DNA of 64,000 nucleotides from Kineosphaera limosa NBRC 100340 (GCF_000298215.1 NZ_BAHD01000003.1:84603-148602); one strand, 5' to 3'; shown: positions 16,126 through 25,445, numbered from the stretch's first letter. Numbers and translations are program-made. Notes: generated by a model not told the origin, from the sequence alone.

Positions 16126-16553
16126 GCACCCTGACCGTGGCCGACGTGCGCGTCGGTGACCAGCTGCCGCCCCTGCGCATCGATGTCGACCGCGCCCGGC
16201 TCGTGCACTATGCCGGAGCCAGCGGCGACCGCAACCGCATCCACTGGGACGAGCGCTTCGCCACCGGCGTCGGCCTGCCCGACGTCATCGCTCACGGCAT
16301 GTTCACGATGGGTGCCGCCGTCGAGGCCGTCACCGCGTGGTGCGGTCGGCCTGATCGGATCGTCGAGTACGGCACGAAGTTCGTCGGCATGGTGCCGGTG
16401 CCGCACGAGGGCGGCGCGAGCGTCGATGTCGCCGGCACCGTCAAGAAGATCGACGAGGAATCGGGCCGAGTCACCGTCGAGCTCGCCGTGACCTGCGCGG
16501 GCACCAAGGTGCTCGGTCGCGCGCTCGTGGTCGTCGCTCTGCGGGAGCGCTGA
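16122..16553 (+). CDS. MaoC-like (3R)-hydroxyacyl-ACP dehydratase, HadB type
   Basis: 143 aa; the GTG start overlaps the HadA-like stop (GTGA). The hydratase-2 motif YAGASGDRNRIHWDERFA supplies the catalytic Asp and His, and GLPDVIAHGMFTMG is the following conserved segment. It forms a heterodimer with the preceding subunit to dehydrate 3-hydroxyacyl thioesters. It lies 4 nt before murB, so the three genes probably share an mRNA. Confidence 0.88.
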   Translation: MSTLTVADVRVGDQLPPLRIDVDRARLVHYAGASGDRNRIHWDERFATGVGLPDVIAHGMFTMGAAVEAVTAWCGRPDRIVEYGTKFVGMVPVPHEGGASVDVAGTVKKIDEESGRVTVELAVTCAGTKVLGRALVVVALRER

Positions 16554-16557
16554 GCCG

Positions 16558-17778
16558 GTGTCCTCGGTCTCTCCCTACGACCTCTCGGAGGCCGCGTCCG
16601 GCCTCGTCCGGGCTCCCGACCTCGACGGTGACGCCTGCGCCGCGATCGTGCGCGACCCGGGCCCGCTCCCACCAACCCCGGCTCCGCCGGTGTCCGCCAC
16701 TTCGGACGGGGTCCGGTTGGCGGAGCTGACGACGATGCGCGTGGGAGGCCCGGCCCGGCGGGTCGTCACCGCCACGGACCCCGCGCAGGTCGTCGCCGCC
16801 GTGCAAGCCGCCGACGACGCCGGCGAGCCGCTGCTCGTGCTGTCCGGAGGCTCCAACCTGCTCGTGGCCGACGAGGGCTTCGAGGGCACGGTGCTGCGCA
16901 TCGCGTCCCGGGGGATCCACGTGGAGTCCGCCGACCTGTGTTCCGGCGCCGTCGTCAAGGTTGCGGCCGGAGAGGTGTGGGACGAGGTCGTGCAGGTCGC
17001 TGTCGAGCAGGGTTGGGCCGGCGTCGAGGCGCTCTCCGGGATTCCTGGTCTCACCGGGGCGACCCCGGTGCAGAACGTCGGCGCCTACGGCCAGGACGTC
17101 TCGCAGACGATCGCGCGGGTGCGCACCTGGGACCGGCTGGAGGGACGGATCCGCACCTTCACCGCCTCGGACTGCCAGTTCTCGTACCGGCATTCGCGGT
17201 TCAAGGGCGCCATGACGGGTGCCAGCCCCCGGTTCGTGGTGCTGGAGGTGATGTTCCAGCTCGAGATCGCCGACCTCTCGCGACCCATCGCGTACGCCGA
17301 CCTGGCCCGCGGCCTCGGAGTCGATCTGGGCACCCGGGTGCCGCTGGCCGACGCCCGCGCCGCCGTCCTGCAGCAGCGCGCCCGGCGGGGGATGGTGCTC
17401 GACGCCCCCGACCACGACACGTGGAGCTGCGGCTCGTTCTTCACCAACCCCATCCTGAGCGCCGCCGACTTCGAGCAGTTGCGGGTCCGCGTCACGGCGC
17501 GGCTCGGCGACGAGGCAACCCCGCCCGCCTTCCCGGAGGCTGACGGCGCCGTCAAGACGAGCGCCGCGTGGCTCATCGACAAGGCCGGGTTCACCAAGGG
17601 CTACGGGCTGCCCGGCCCGGCGGCTCTCTCCACCAAGCACACGCTGGCGCTCACCAACCGGGGCGACGCCCGGGCCGCCGACGTGCTCGCGCTCGCCCGA
17701 GAGGTCCGTGACGGGGTCGCCGACACGTTCGGGGTGCGCCTGGTCAACGAGCCGGTGCTCGTCGGCCTGGAGCTCTAA
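16558..17778 (+). CDS. murB: UDP-N-acetylenolpyruvoylglucosamine reductase
   Basis: 406 aa from the GTG at 16558; the first 45 or so residues are not conserved in the family, so a later GTG (before SATSDGVRLAELTTM) could be the real start. FAD-binding motifs: TTMRVGGPARR, LVLSGGSNLLV, and GIPGLTGATPVQNVGAYGQDV. The proton-donor Ser is in CGSFFTNP, and YRHSRFK and the C-terminal VNEPVLVG carry the type I MurB active-site residues. It reduces UDP-GlcNAc-enolpyruvate to UDP-MurNAc with NADPH in peptidoglycan synthesis. Confidence 0.96.
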   Translation: MSSVSPYDLSEAASGLVRAPDLDGDACAAIVRDPGPLPPTPAPPVSATSDGVRLAELTTMRVGGPARRVVTATDPAQVVAAVQAADDAGEPLLVLSGGSNLLVADEGFEGTVLRIASRGIHVESADLCSGAVVKVAAGEVWDEVVQVAVEQGWAGVEALSGIPGLTGATPVQNVGAYGQDVSQTIARVRTWDRLEGRIRTFTASDCQFSYRHSRFKGAMTGASPRFVVLEVMFQLEIADLSRPIAYADLARGLGVDLGTRVPLADARAAVLQQRARRGMVLDAPDHDTWSCGSFFTNPILSAADFEQLRVRVTARLGDEATPPAFPEADGAVKTSAAWLIDKAGFTKGYGLPGPAALSTKHTLALTNRGDARAADVLALAREVRDGVADTFGVRLVNEPVLVGLEL

Positions 17779-17830
17779 TCGAGCCTGGCCGGCACGGCAG
17801 CTCAGCCCCGCGGCCCCACGGGCCGCACGC

Positions 17831-17862
17831 GCAAGGGGCGCGCCTGGTGGCGCGCCCCTTGC
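17831..17862. terminator. Terminator between murB and the PTS EIIB gene
   Basis: A perfect 14-bp stem, GCAAGGGGCGCGCC (17831–17844) with its complement at 17849–17862 and a TGGT loop, lies between two convergent genes. Confidence 0.85.
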
Positions 17863-17884
17863 TGGTGTCTGGTCGGCGGCGTGC

Positions 17885-18115
17885 TCAGCGCAGCCCCTCG
17901 ATCTCGTCCGCGAGGTTCTCGGCATTGAGGCCGACGACGATCTGCACGACGTTGCCCGCTGTGATGACCCCGTGCGCACCGGCCTGCTTGAGCTTGCGCT
18001 CGTCGACGATGCCCGGGTCCGACAGTTCGGTGCGCAGGCGGGTGGTACAGGGCTCGATCTCGACGATGTTCTCGCTGCCGCCGAGGGCGGCGAGGATGTC
18101 GGAAGCCTTGCTCAT
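17885..18115 (-). CDS. PTS system glucose/N-acetylglucosamine-type EIIB component
   Basis: 76 aa from the ATG at 18115, which has GAGGA upstream. The phosphocysteine motif IEPCTTRLRTEL is intact, and the frame covers a complete EIIB domain: ILAALGGSENI at the start and GVITAGNVVQIVVG at the end. EIIB passes phosphate from EIIA to the sugar bound by EIIC. The EIIC gene lies divergently 358 bp away; EIIA is not in the window. Confidence 0.92.
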   Translation of the reverse strand: MSKASDILAALGGSENIVEIEPCTTRLRTELSDPGIVDERKLKQAGAHGVITAGNVVQIVVGLNAENLADEIEGLR

Positions 18116-18473
18116 TGGGCGTGTCCTCACTGGTCGTGTGGGTCGGCGGGGCCGACGTCGGGTCGCCTCTCAGTCTCCCGGCTGCATGGGCGGCGCATCA
18201 AACTCCCCGGGACCCCGTCCGCCAGCTGATCGCGCAGGTGACCGCACTGTGGATGGCCCGACCGCTCCCGCGTGGACAACGCCCGGCGGGCGTGGGGCAG
18301 CCGATCCCCGTAACTTGCCGCGCACCGGGCGTCGCGCCTCCCGCTCGCCGACCCGGCGCCGCAGGACTATGGGAGGCGCAGGATCATAGGTGCGTCGATG
18401 GTGAGGCCGGGGGGACACCGCCAGGCAGCACGATCCAGCTCGATGCAGGCACGTGCAGCACGGAAGGAACGCC
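18116..18473. other. Divergent regulatory region between PTS EIIB and EIIC genes
   Basis: 358 bp with no gene. Both PTS promoters must lie here. I see a GAGGA ribosome-binding site for EIIB and GGAAGGA for EIIC, and weak −10-like hexamers (TATGGG, about 18369–18374), but no good match to the DasR operator TGGTCTAGACCA. Confidence 0.5.
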
Positions 18474-19841
18474 ATGACCACGTTGGACTCGAACTCCGCT
18501 CGGCGCGTCAATCTGGCCGGCCTGCAGAAGTTCGGTCGCAGCCTCATGCTCCCGATTGCCGCGCTGCCCGTGGCGGGCCTCATGCTGCGGTTGGGTTCGC
18601 CGGACCTGCTCGGCGACGACGGTCTGGGCTGGGGACCTGTCGCCGCCGTCATCGGAGCGGCGGGCGGAGCGCTGTTCACTCATCTGCCGCTGTTGTTCGC
18701 GGTGGGCGTCGCGATCGGTTGGGCCCGCAAGTCCGACGGTTCGACCGCGCTGGCCGCTGTCGTCGGCTACCTGACGTACAAGGCCGTCGGCGACGCGATG
18801 AGCCCCTACATCCTCGGGGTAGCACCGGCAGGCGAGACCCAGAGACTCATCAACTTCGGGGTGCTCGGCGGCATCCTCGTCGGCCTCCTCGCCGGCTGGC
18901 TGTGGCAGCGCTTCCACCGCATCGCCCTACCGGAGTACCTGGCGTTCTTCGGGGGCCGCCGGTTCGTGCCGATCGTCACCGCCTTCGCCGCGCTCGGGCT
19001 GTCGGTGGTCATGGCGTTCATCTACCCCGCGTTCGACACCGGTCTGACCTCCATCGGCGAGTGGGTCAGCCAGAACACCGTCATCGGCGGCTTCGTCTAC
19101 GGCACCCTCAACCGGCTGCTCATCCCGTTGGGTCTGCACCACATCCTCAACTCAGTGCCGTGGTTCCTGCTCGGCTCGTTCGATACGACCGGTGGCGTCG
19201 TGCACGGCGACATCGCTCGCTTCCTGTCCGGAGACCCGACCGCCGGCGCGTTCATGACCGGTTTCTTCCCCATCATGATGTTCGCGCTGCCCGCCGCGGC
19301 CCTGGCGATGGCCCAGGAGGCGCGCCCGGCCGCCCGCAAGGCCACCTTCGGCCTCATGTTCTCCGTGGCCCTGACCGCCTTCCTCACCGGCGTCACCGAG
19401 CCGCTGGAGTTCGCGTTCATGTTCGTGGCCTGGCCGCTGTACGTGCTGCACGCGGTGCTGACCGGCACCTCGATGGCTCTGGTCAACGCCCTCGGCATCC
19501 GCGACGGATTCTCGTTCTCGGCGGGGCTGTTCGACTTCGTCCTCAACTGGCGCATCGCCGAACAACCGGGCCTGCTCATCGTCGTCGGGCTCGGCTATGC
19601 GGTGGTCTACTACGTGCTGTTCCGGTTCGCCATCCGCCGCTGGAACTTGCGCACGCCTGGCCGCGAGGAGGAGACCGACGCGATGGAGGCGTCCGGGCCG
19701 GCGGGGGCGAACGTTGGCTCCGATAGTCCCGGTGCGGGCGGCCCCGGTGCGGGCGGCCCCGGTGCGGGCGGCTCGGGCTCCGGCCCGGCGAGCGGTGGCT
19801 CACCCGGCACTCACCCTGGAGCGCCGCACCAGCGTCCGTAA
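18474..19841 (+). CDS. PTS system N-acetylglucosamine/glucose-type EIIC component
   Basis: 455 aa from the ATG at 18474 with GGAAGGA upstream. The start LQKFGRSLMLPIAALPVAGLMLRLG is the standard glucose-family EIIC opening; about ten helices follow. FLTGVTEPLEFAFMF is the diagnostic sugar-binding GxTEPxEF motif, and LGLHHILNSVPWF resembles GlcNAc carriers (NagE). The last 60 residues are cytosolic and of low complexity (repeated GAGGP), encoded by a 15-bp unit repeated three times at 19731–19775. EIIB is a separate, divergent gene. Sugar specificity between GlcNAc and glucose is inferred only. Confidence 0.92.
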   Translation: MTTLDSNSARRVNLAGLQKFGRSLMLPIAALPVAGLMLRLGSPDLLGDDGLGWGPVAAVIGAAGGALFTHLPLLFAVGVAIGWARKSDGSTALAAVVGYLTYKAVGDAMSPYILGVAPAGETQRLINFGVLGGILVGLLAGWLWQRFHRIALPEYLAFFGGRRFVPIVTAFAALGLSVVMAFIYPAFDTGLTSIGEWVSQNTVIGGFVYGTLNRLLIPLGLHHILNSVPWFLLGSFDTTGGVVHGDIARFLSGDPTAGAFMTGFFPIMMFALPAAALAMAQEARPAARKATFGLMFSVALTAFLTGVTEPLEFAFMFVAWPLYVLHAVLTGTSMALVNALGIRDGFSFSAGLFDFVLNWRIAEQPGLLIVVGLGYAVVYYVLFRFAIRRWNLRTPGREEETDAMEASGPAGANVGSDSPGAGGPGAGGPGAGGSGSGPASGGSPGTHPGAPHQRP

Positions 19842-19847
19842 CCGTCG

Positions 19848-20897
19848 CTAAGCAGGAGCAGGAGCAGGAGCAGGAGCGGCGAGCCAGCGGTCGACGCCGC
19901 CCAACAGGTCGTCCTTGACGTGCTCGGGGGCGCGACTGCCGAGGATGGAAGAGCGCGCCAGGTGCGCCAGGTCGGCGTCGTCGAAGCCGTGGACGGTGCG
20001 CGCGGACTCGTACTGATCGGCGAGTCGGGAGCCGAACAGCAGCGGGTCGTCAGCGCCCAGGGCCACTTGGGCGCCGGCGTCGATGAGTCGGCGCAGGGGC
20101 ACGTCGGCGGGCTCGGCGAACACCCCGAGCGCCACGTTGCTGCCCGGGCAGACCTCCAGCGTCACGCCGGCGTCGACGACCCGCGCCAGCACGTCGCGAT
20201 CCTCGACGCTGCGCACCCCGTGGCCGATGCGCTGCGGATGCAGCCACTCGAGCGTCTCCGCCACCGCGTCGGCGCCCAGCAGCTCCCCGCCGTGCGGCAC
20301 GGCGGCCAGCCCCGCGTTGGCGGCGATCCGGAACGCCGGCGCGAATTCCGTTGTGTCACCGCGCCGCTCGTCGTTACTCAGGCCGAACCCGACGACCTGT
20401 CCCGATCCCTCTCCGGCGTGCTGGGCGGCTAACCGGGCCAGCGTGCGCGCGTCCAGGGGATGCCGGGTGCGGCTGGCGGCGACGACGATCCCGACGCCGA
20501 TGTCGTGCCGGTCGGCAGCGGCGCGCGCCTCGTCCAGCACGATCTCCAGCGCCGGCGTGATGCCGCCGACGAACGGCGCGTAGCTCGTGGGGTCGACCTG
20601 CAGCTCCAGCCAGCCGGACCCCTCCGCGGCATCGTCGGCGACGGCTTCGGCGACGATTCGGCGCATGTCCGCCTCGCCCCGCACACACGCCCGAGCGGCG
20701 TCGTAGAGGCGCTGGAAGCGGAACCAGCCGCGGGTGTCGGCCTCTGTGAGGTCCGGCGGCCAGCTCTGCGTCAGCGCTCGCGGCAGCCGCAATCCGTGCG
20801 AGGCGGCCATGTCGACGAGCGTCGGCAGCCGCATGGAGCCGGTGAAATGCAGGTGCAGGTGGGCCTTGGGCAACGTGTGCACCGGACGCGTCATCAC
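19848..20897 (-). CDS. Adenosine deaminase family protein
   Basis: 349 aa; GTG at 20897 or ATG at 20894 are equivalent starts. Zinc ligands: KAHLHLHFTGS near the N-terminus, the His of VPHGGE (with its Glu as proton donor), RIGHGVRS and LGADDPLLF with the Asp ligand. CPGSNVALG is also conserved. It deaminates adenosine to inosine, or a related purine such as adenine; subfamily not resolved. The C-terminus ends in APAPAPAPA, encoded by a hexanucleotide repeat (about 19855–19876) that looks like recent slippage. It is convergent with the EIIC gene, only 6 nt away. Confidence 0.88.
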   Translation of the reverse strand: MMTRPVHTLPKAHLHLHFTGSMRLPTLVDMAASHGLRLPRALTQSWPPDLTEADTRGWFRFQRLYDAARACVRGEADMRRIVAEAVADDAAEGSGWLELQVDPTSYAPFVGGITPALEIVLDEARAAADRHDIGVGIVVAASRTRHPLDARTLARLAAQHAGEGSGQVVGFGLSNDERRGDTTEFAPAFRIAANAGLAAVPHGGELLGADAVAETLEWLHPQRIGHGVRSVEDRDVLARVVDAGVTLEVCPGSNVALGVFAEPADVPLRRLIDAGAQVALGADDPLLFGSRLADQYESARTVHGFDDADLAHLARSSILGSRAPEHVKDDLLGGVDRWLAAPAPAPAPA

Positions 20898-20954
20898 CCC
20901 AGTGTCACACCTGGCCAGCGCGATTCCGCAGGCAGGACGCCTGTTGTCGACCCC

Positions 20955-22181
20955 TCAGCGCGCCTGGCCGAGCAAGTTCTGCAGCCGTCCGACGCCCTCG
21001 ACGAGGTCTTCGTCGCCCAGGGCGTAGCTCAGGCGCAGGTAGCCGCTGGGGCCGAACGCCTCCCCGGGCACGACCGCCACCTCGGCCTCATCGAGGATGA
21101 GTGTGGCCAACTCGGCCGAGGTCTGGGGAGTCTTGCCCGCGATCTCTTTGCCGAGCAGCCCCTTGACGGAGGGGTAGGCGTAGAACGCGCCCTGCGGGGT
21201 CGGGCACTCGACGCCTTCGATGGCGTTGAGCATCTCCACCATCGTCTTGCGGCGCCGGTCGAAGGCGACCTTCATCTCCTCGACGGCCTCCAAGGAGCCA
21301 CTGAGCGCGGCGATCGCGGCGCGCTGCGAGACGTTGGCGACATTGCTCGTCGCGTGGCTCTGCAGGTTGGTCGCGGCCTTGATGACGTCGGTCGGGCCGA
21401 TCATCCAGCCGACCCGCCAGCCGGTCATCGCGTACGTCTTGGCGACCCCGTTGAGCACGACGCAGGTGTCGGCCAGCTCGGGCACGACGACCGGCATCGA
21501 GACCGCCTCGACCCCGTCGTAGGTCAGGTGCTCGTAGATCTCGTCGGTGACGACCCAGATGCCGTGCTCGAGCGCCCAGCGTCCGATCGCCTCGACCTGC
21601 TCGCGCGGGTACACAGCCCCGGTCGGATTGGAGGGCGAGCAGAACAGCAGCACCTTGGTGTTGTCGGTGCGGGCCTCCTCCAGTTGCTCGACGGTCGCCA
21701 GGTAGCCCTGGTCCTCGTCGGCGAAGACCTCGACGGGGGTGCCGCCCGCGAGCTTGATCGCCTCGGGGTAGGTCGTCCAGTAGGGAGCGGGTAGCAGCAC
21801 CTCGTCGCCCGGGTCGAGCAGCGCCGCGAAGGTGTTGTAGACGGCTTGCTTGCCCCCGTTGGTCACCAGCACCTGCCCGGCCTGCACCTCGTACCCGCTG
21901 TCGCGGGCGGTCTTGGCGACGATCGCCTCCTTGAGGGCCGGCAGGCCACCAGCGGGGGAGTAGCGGTGGTTCGCCGGGTCCTGCGCGGCCTCGACCGCGG
22001 CCTGCACGATGTAGTCGGGTGTGGGAAAGTCGGGTTCGCCGGCCCCGAAACCGATGACCGGAGCTCCCTGCGCTTTGAGCGACTTGGCCTTGGCGTCGAC
22101 GGCCAGGGTGGCGGACTCGGCGATCGCGCCGAGGCGGCGCGAGACGCGGGAGCGGGCGGGGGCGTTCGTCGTGTCGGTCAC
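20955..22181 (-). CDS. aspC: Pyridoxal-phosphate aminotransferase, aspartate aminotransferase class
   Basis: 408 aa with a GTG start. Fold type I landmarks: [70 protein letters not shown], the PLP Lys in [11 protein letters not shown] and the substrate Arg in GYLRLSYA. This is the class I (gamma) aspartate aminotransferase found upstream of tRNA-Trp–secE in many actinobacteria. It interconverts aspartate and oxaloacetate; some homologues also use prephenate. It is divergent from tRNA-Trp. Confidence 0.93.
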   Translation of the reverse strand: MTDTTNAPARSRVSRRLGAIAESATLAVDAKAKSLKAQGAPVIGFGAGEPDFPTPDYIVQAAVEAAQDPANHRYSPAGGLPALKEAIVAKTARDSGYEVQAGQVLVTNGGKQAVYNTFAALLDPGDEVLLPAPYWTTYPEAIKLAGGTPVEVFADEDQGYLATVEQLEEARTDNTKVLLFCSPSNPTGAVYPREQVEAIGRWALEHGIWVVTDEIYEHLTYDGVEAVSMPVVVPELADTCVVLNGVAKTYAMTGWRVGWMIGPTDVIKAATNLQSHATSNVANVSQRAAIAALSGSLEAVEEMKVAFDRRRKTMVEMLNAIEGVECPTPQGAFYAYPSVKGLLGKEIAGKTPQTSAELATLILDEAEVAVVPGEAFGPSGYLRLSYALGDEDLVEGVGRLQNLLGQAR

Positions 22182-22234
22182 GGGTCCATCGTTCCACGGG
22201 CGGGCGCGCAGCGCCGCACCTCCGGGAGGGTGAG

Positions 22235-22265
22235 TTGGCTTTGGCCGCTGGCCGTCACGTATGCT
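22235..22265 (+). promoter_or_regulatory. Putative promoter for tRNA-Trp
   Basis: TTGGCT (22235–22240) and TATGCT (22260–22265) with 19-nt spacing precede tRNA-Trp by 113 nt. The −10 is good; the spacing is slightly long. Confidence 0.4.
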
Positions 22266-22378
22266 CTACCTCTGGGTGACTGACGAAGGTCGGCCGCCGC
22301 ATGCGCTGTGATCGCGTCTCGGGCCACGAGGCAGATCGGCAGCGGCTGCGGTCCAGTCGATCGGTGCCCGTCATCCGT

Positions 22379-22451
22379 AGGGCAGTGGCTCAATTGGTAG
22401 AGCACCGGTCTCCAAAACCGGCGGTTGGGGGTTCGAGTCCCTCCTGCCCTG
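22379..22451 (+). tRNA. tRNA-Trp (CCA)
   Basis: 73 nt. Acceptor AGGGCAG/CTGCCCT, D-arm GGCTCAATTGGTAGAGC, anticodon stem CCGGT/ACCGG with loop CTCCAAA (anticodon CCA), T-arm GGGGGTTCGAGTCCCTC. Upstream of secE, as in most actinobacteria. No CCA encoded. Confidence 0.96.
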
Positions 22452-22568
22452 CGTAGGCGCCGTGAGCGCAGCGTAGATCGAAGTGTCGAGACAAGGAGAG
22501 CCGTCCCGCGACAGTCCAGGAATCCCATCCTGAGGTCGCAGGGGTGCGCTCGGTAGGGAGAGGACGTC

Positions 22569-22838
22569 GTGAGCGACCAGAGGACGGCCGCCCCCGGGGC
22601 GCGCTCGGCTCGTGAGCCCGAGCCGCGTCAAGGCAACGTCATCACCCGTTTCTTCGCCTCCATCGGCCTGTTCCTCAGTCAGGTCATCGACGAGATCCGC
22701 AAAGTCGTGCGGCCCACGCGCGAAGAACTGCGCAGCTACACCATCGTCGTCATCGTCTTCGTGACCGTCGTCATGATGTTCGTCTTCGGGCTCGACACGG
22801 TCTTCACCCGACTCGTCTTCTGGGTGTTCGCGGGCTAG
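22569..22838 (+). CDS. secE: Preprotein translocase subunit SecE
   Basis: 89 aa from a GTG with GGGAGAGGA upstream. A hydrophilic N-terminus is followed by the conserved amphipathic helix [20 protein letters not shown] and a single membrane helix (about residues 57–80). It clamps SecY in the translocon. First gene of the secE–nusG pair. Confidence 0.96.
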   Translation: MSDQRTAAPGARSAREPEPRQGNVITRFFASIGLFLSQVIDEIRKVVRPTREELRSYTIVVIVFVTVVMMFVFGLDTVFTRLVFWVFAG

Positions 22839-22914
22839 TGCCCGCGAGCCCCGTATCCGCGCGCCGACAGCCTTGAGCGCGCAGCCCGTTGCCAGAGAGG
22901 AAGTAGGTCACCGC

Positions 22915-23940
22915 GTGTCGCAGCAGGACAGCACGCTGCCCCAGCCGCAGGAGGGTTCCGAACCGGACCCGTTCGCGCAGGACGCCGAGCACGAGCCCAG
23001 CCCCACCGAGTTGGAGCAGGAGGCCCCCGAGGTCTCGCTCGCGCCGGGTGGATCCGAGGTCGACCCCGCGGAGTTGGCCGAAGCCGACGAGATCGTCGAG
23101 CTCGACTCCGACGACACGGACTCCGCTGACGACGAGTTCGACGACGACGGCTCCAACGACGACGAGACCGACGACACGGACCCCGACAACTCTGACGACG
23201 ACGACTCGGACGAGGACTCGGCCCCCTCGGTCTCCGATGCACCGGAGGCGGAGGCGGAGGCGGAGGTTGCGGCTGACGGCGACGCGGGCGAGGAGGCCGA
23301 GCCGGAGGTGGATCCGGTCGAGGAGCTGCGCCGCTCGCTGCGCTTCGCCGAGGGCGACTGGTACGTGGTGCACAGCTACGCGGGGTACGAGAACCGCGTG
23401 AAGCAGAACCTCGAGCAGCGCATCACCTCGCTGAACATGGAGGAGTACATCTTCCAGTCCGAGGTGCCCATGGAGCAGGTCACCGAGATCAAGAACGGCC
23501 AGCGCAAGATCGTGCGCCGCGTGCGCATGCCCGGGTACGTGCTGGTGCGGATGACGCTGACCGACGAGAGCTGGGGCGCCGTCCGGCACACCCCGGGCGT
23601 CATGGGTTTCGTCGGCAACGCGTACTCGCCGGTGCCGTTGAGCCAGGACGAGATCTTCTCGATGCTGGCCCCCCAGACCGAGACGGCGGCCGCGGAGGCC
23701 GGCGCCGCGGGCAGCTCCGGGGCAGGTAAGGTCGCGGCCACTGCGGGTTCTGCTGCGGCGGCCTTCGACGCGGAGTTCTCCGTCGGTGAGTCCGTCACCG
23801 TCATGGAGGGCCCGTTCGAGACGATGCCCGCCACGATCTCCGAGGTGCTGCCCGAGAGTCAGAAGCTCAAGGTGCTCGTCTCGATCTTCGGCCGGGAGAC
23901 CCCGGTCGAGCTCGCGTTCAACCAGGTCGCCAAGATTTAA
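22915..23940 (+). CDS. nusG: Transcription termination/antitermination protein NusG with long acidic N-terminal extension
   Basis: 341 aa from the GTG at 22915, which follows GAGGAAGTAGG; an upstream TTG at 22873 is in frame but less likely. The NGN domain starts about residue 145 with [17 protein letters not shown] and includes [10 protein letters not shown] and [12 protein letters not shown]. The KOW domain is at the C-terminus ([11 protein letters not shown]…[11 protein letters not shown]). The roughly 140-residue N-terminal part is extremely acidic (runs such as DDDSDEDS), and an Ala/Gly-rich insert separates NGN from KOW. E. coli NusG is about 181 aa. Actinobacterial NusG often has an acidic leader, but this one is long. 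Confidence 0.94.
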   Translation: MSQQDSTLPQPQEGSEPDPFAQDAEHEPSPTELEQEAPEVSLAPGGSEVDPAELAEADEIVELDSDDTDSADDEFDDDGSNDDETDDTDPDNSDDDDSDEDSAPSVSDAPEAEAEAEVAADGDAGEEAEPEVDPVEELRRSLRFAEGDWYVVHSYAGYENRVKQNLEQRITSLNMEEYIFQSEVPMEQVTEIKNGQRKIVRRVRMPGYVLVRMTLTDESWGAVRHTPGVMGFVGNAYSPVPLSQDEIFSMLAPQTETAAAEAGAAGSSGAGKVAATAGSAAAAFDAEFSVGESVTVMEGPFETMPATISEVLPESQKLKVLVSIFGRETPVELAFNQVAKI

Positions 23941-23943
23941 ACG

Positions 23944-24043
23944 CACGGGGGGCTGCGCCCCCCGTGGACCCCCGAAAAGCTCGGAGCGGCTTTGCCGCGC
24001 CGGTTCATTTCCGAGAAACAGGCTCCTTCGTCGCGTTTCTCGG
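23944..24043. repeat. Composite GC hairpin module between nusG and rplK (copy 1)
   Basis: Three hairpins in series: CACGGGGGG/CCCCCCGTG (23944–23952, 23958–23966) with loop CTGCG; GCGGC-TTT-GCCGC (from 23985); and CCGAGAAAC/GTTTCTCGG (24011–24019, 24035–24043). The first two hairpins and the ACCCCC-type linker recur in the next intergenic region. It may be a terminator/processing array or a dispersed repeat. Confidence 0.75.
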
Positions 24044-24096
24044 ATGCAACCGGGTCATCGCCCATGGCGTCGGCCCACCACTGAGAGAGAGAGCAC

Positions 24097-24528
24097 ATGC
24101 CTCCCAAGAAGAAGGTCTCCGGCTACATCAAGCTCCAGATCCAGGCCGGCGCGGCCACCCCCGCGCCGCCGGTGGGTCCGGCGCTGGGTCAGCACGGCGT
24201 CAACATCATGGAGTTCGTCAAGGCGTACAACGCCGCGACGGAGTCCCAGCGCGGCAACGTCATCCCCGTCGAGATCACCGTGTACGAGGACCGCTCGTTC
24301 ACGTTCGTGACCAAGACCCCGCCGGCAGCCGAGCTCATCAAGAAGGCCGCGGGCATTGCCAAGGGCTCCGGCGAGCCGCACAAGACCAAGGTCGCCAAGC
24401 TCACCAACGAGCAGGTCCGCGAGATCGCCCAGCAGAAGCTGGAAGACCTCAACGCCCACGACATCGACCAGGCCGCCAAGATCATCGCCGGCACCGCCCG
24501 CTCCATGGGCGTAACCGTCGAAGGCTGA
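24097..24528 (+). CDS. rplK: 50S ribosomal protein L11
   Basis: 143 aa. [35 protein letters not shown] is the typical L11 opening (split here as KLQIQAG and [13 protein letters not shown]), and the C-terminal rRNA-binding domain ends [11 protein letters not shown]. It binds 23S rRNA in the GTPase centre. ATG preceded by GAGAGAGAG. Flanked by repeated hairpin modules on both sides. Confidence 0.97.
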   Translation: MPPKKKVSGYIKLQIQAGAATPAPPVGPALGQHGVNIMEFVKAYNAATESQRGNVIPVEITVYEDRSFTFVTKTPPAAELIKKAAGIAKGSGEPHKTKVAKLTNEQVREIAQQKLEDLNAHDIDQAAKIIAGTARSMGVTVEG

Positions 24529-24532
24529 CACC

Positions 24533-24626
24533 CACGGGGGGCGCAGCCCCCCGTGCACCCCCCAAGAAGATGAGCGGCAAAGCCGCACCGCGCTTTTCGG
24601 GGGCACACGGGGGCAGAGCCCCCGTG
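24533..24626. repeat. Composite GC hairpin module between rplK and rplA (copy 2)
   Basis: CACGGGGGG/CCCCCCGTG (24533–24541, 24547–24555) with loop CGCAG, then a C-rich linker, GCGGC-AAA-GCCGC (from 24573), CGCTTTTCGGGGG, and a third hairpin CACGGGGGC-AGA-GCCCCCGTG (24606–24626). The loops CGCAG and AAA are the reverse complements of CTGCG and TTT in the nusG–rplK copy, so individual hairpins appear inverted. Confidence 0.75.
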
Positions 24627-24714
24627 CGCGTGGGAGGGTCAAGCGCTGACCCGTACCACGACTCCACACAACAGTGGGCGATCATCCGCCCGCGCAGATC
24701 CACTAGGAGAGAAC

Positions 24715-25425
24715 ATGAAGCGCAGCAAGGCCTACCGGGCCGCTGAAGAGAAGATCGGCCACGACGAGGCCTACTCCCCGCTCGAGGCCGTGCGCCTGGC
24801 GAAGGAGACCTCCACCACGAAGTACGACTCGACGGTTGAGGTCGCGATGCGCCTCGGCGTCGACCCTCGTAAGGCCGACCAGATGGTGCGTGGCACCGTC
24901 AACCTGCCGCACGGCACCGGCAAGACCGCCCGGGTGCTGGTCTTCGCGACCGGCGCCAACGCCGAGGCCGCGGAGGCCGCCGGCGCCGACTACGTCGGTT
25001 CCGACGACCTGCTCGCCAAGGTGCAGGGCGGCTGGCTGGACTTCGACGCGGTCGTCGCCACCCCTGACCTCATGGGCAAGGTCGGCCGCCTCGGTAAGGT
25101 GCTGGGCCCGCGCGGCCTGATGCCGAACCCGAAGACCGGCACGGTGACGATGGACGTGGCCAAGGCCGTCTCCGACATCAAGGGCGGCAAGATCGAGTTC
25201 CGCGTCGACAAGCACTCCAACCTGCACTTCATCATCGGCAAGACGTCGTTCGACGACAAGGCGCTGGTGGAGAACTACGGCGCGGCGCTGGAGGAGATCC
25301 TGCGGCTCAAGCCGTCGGCGTCCAAGGGCCGGTACATCTCGAAGGCCACGATGACCACGACGATGGGCCCCGGCATCCCGCTGGACTACACCCGCACCCG
25401 CAACCTGCTGGAGGACGAGGCCTGA
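24715..25425 (+). CDS. rplA: 50S ribosomal protein L1
   Basis: 236 aa, ATG with GGAGAGAA upstream. Conserved [14 protein letters not shown] start, [19 protein letters not shown] and [11 protein letters not shown] in the rRNA-binding region. L1 stalk protein and, in bacteria generally, autogenous repressor of the L11 operon. A terminator hairpin follows the stop. Confidence 0.97.
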   Translation: MKRSKAYRAAEEKIGHDEAYSPLEAVRLAKETSTTKYDSTVEVAMRLGVDPRKADQMVRGTVNLPHGTGKTARVLVFATGANAEAAEAAGADYVGSDDLLAKVQGGWLDFDAVVATPDLMGKVGRLGKVLGPRGLMPNPKTGTVTMDVAKAVSDIKGGKIEFRVDKHSNLHFIIGKTSFDDKALVENYGAALEEILRLKPSASKGRYISKATMTTTMGPGIPLDYTRTRNLLEDEA

Positions 25426-25445
25426 GGCCTGTCCGCCTGACGCAC

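Noticed and set aside
18116..18473. DasR operator between the PTS genes
   Set aside because: ACTGGTCGTGTGGGTC near 18130 resembles half a site only; no palindrome.
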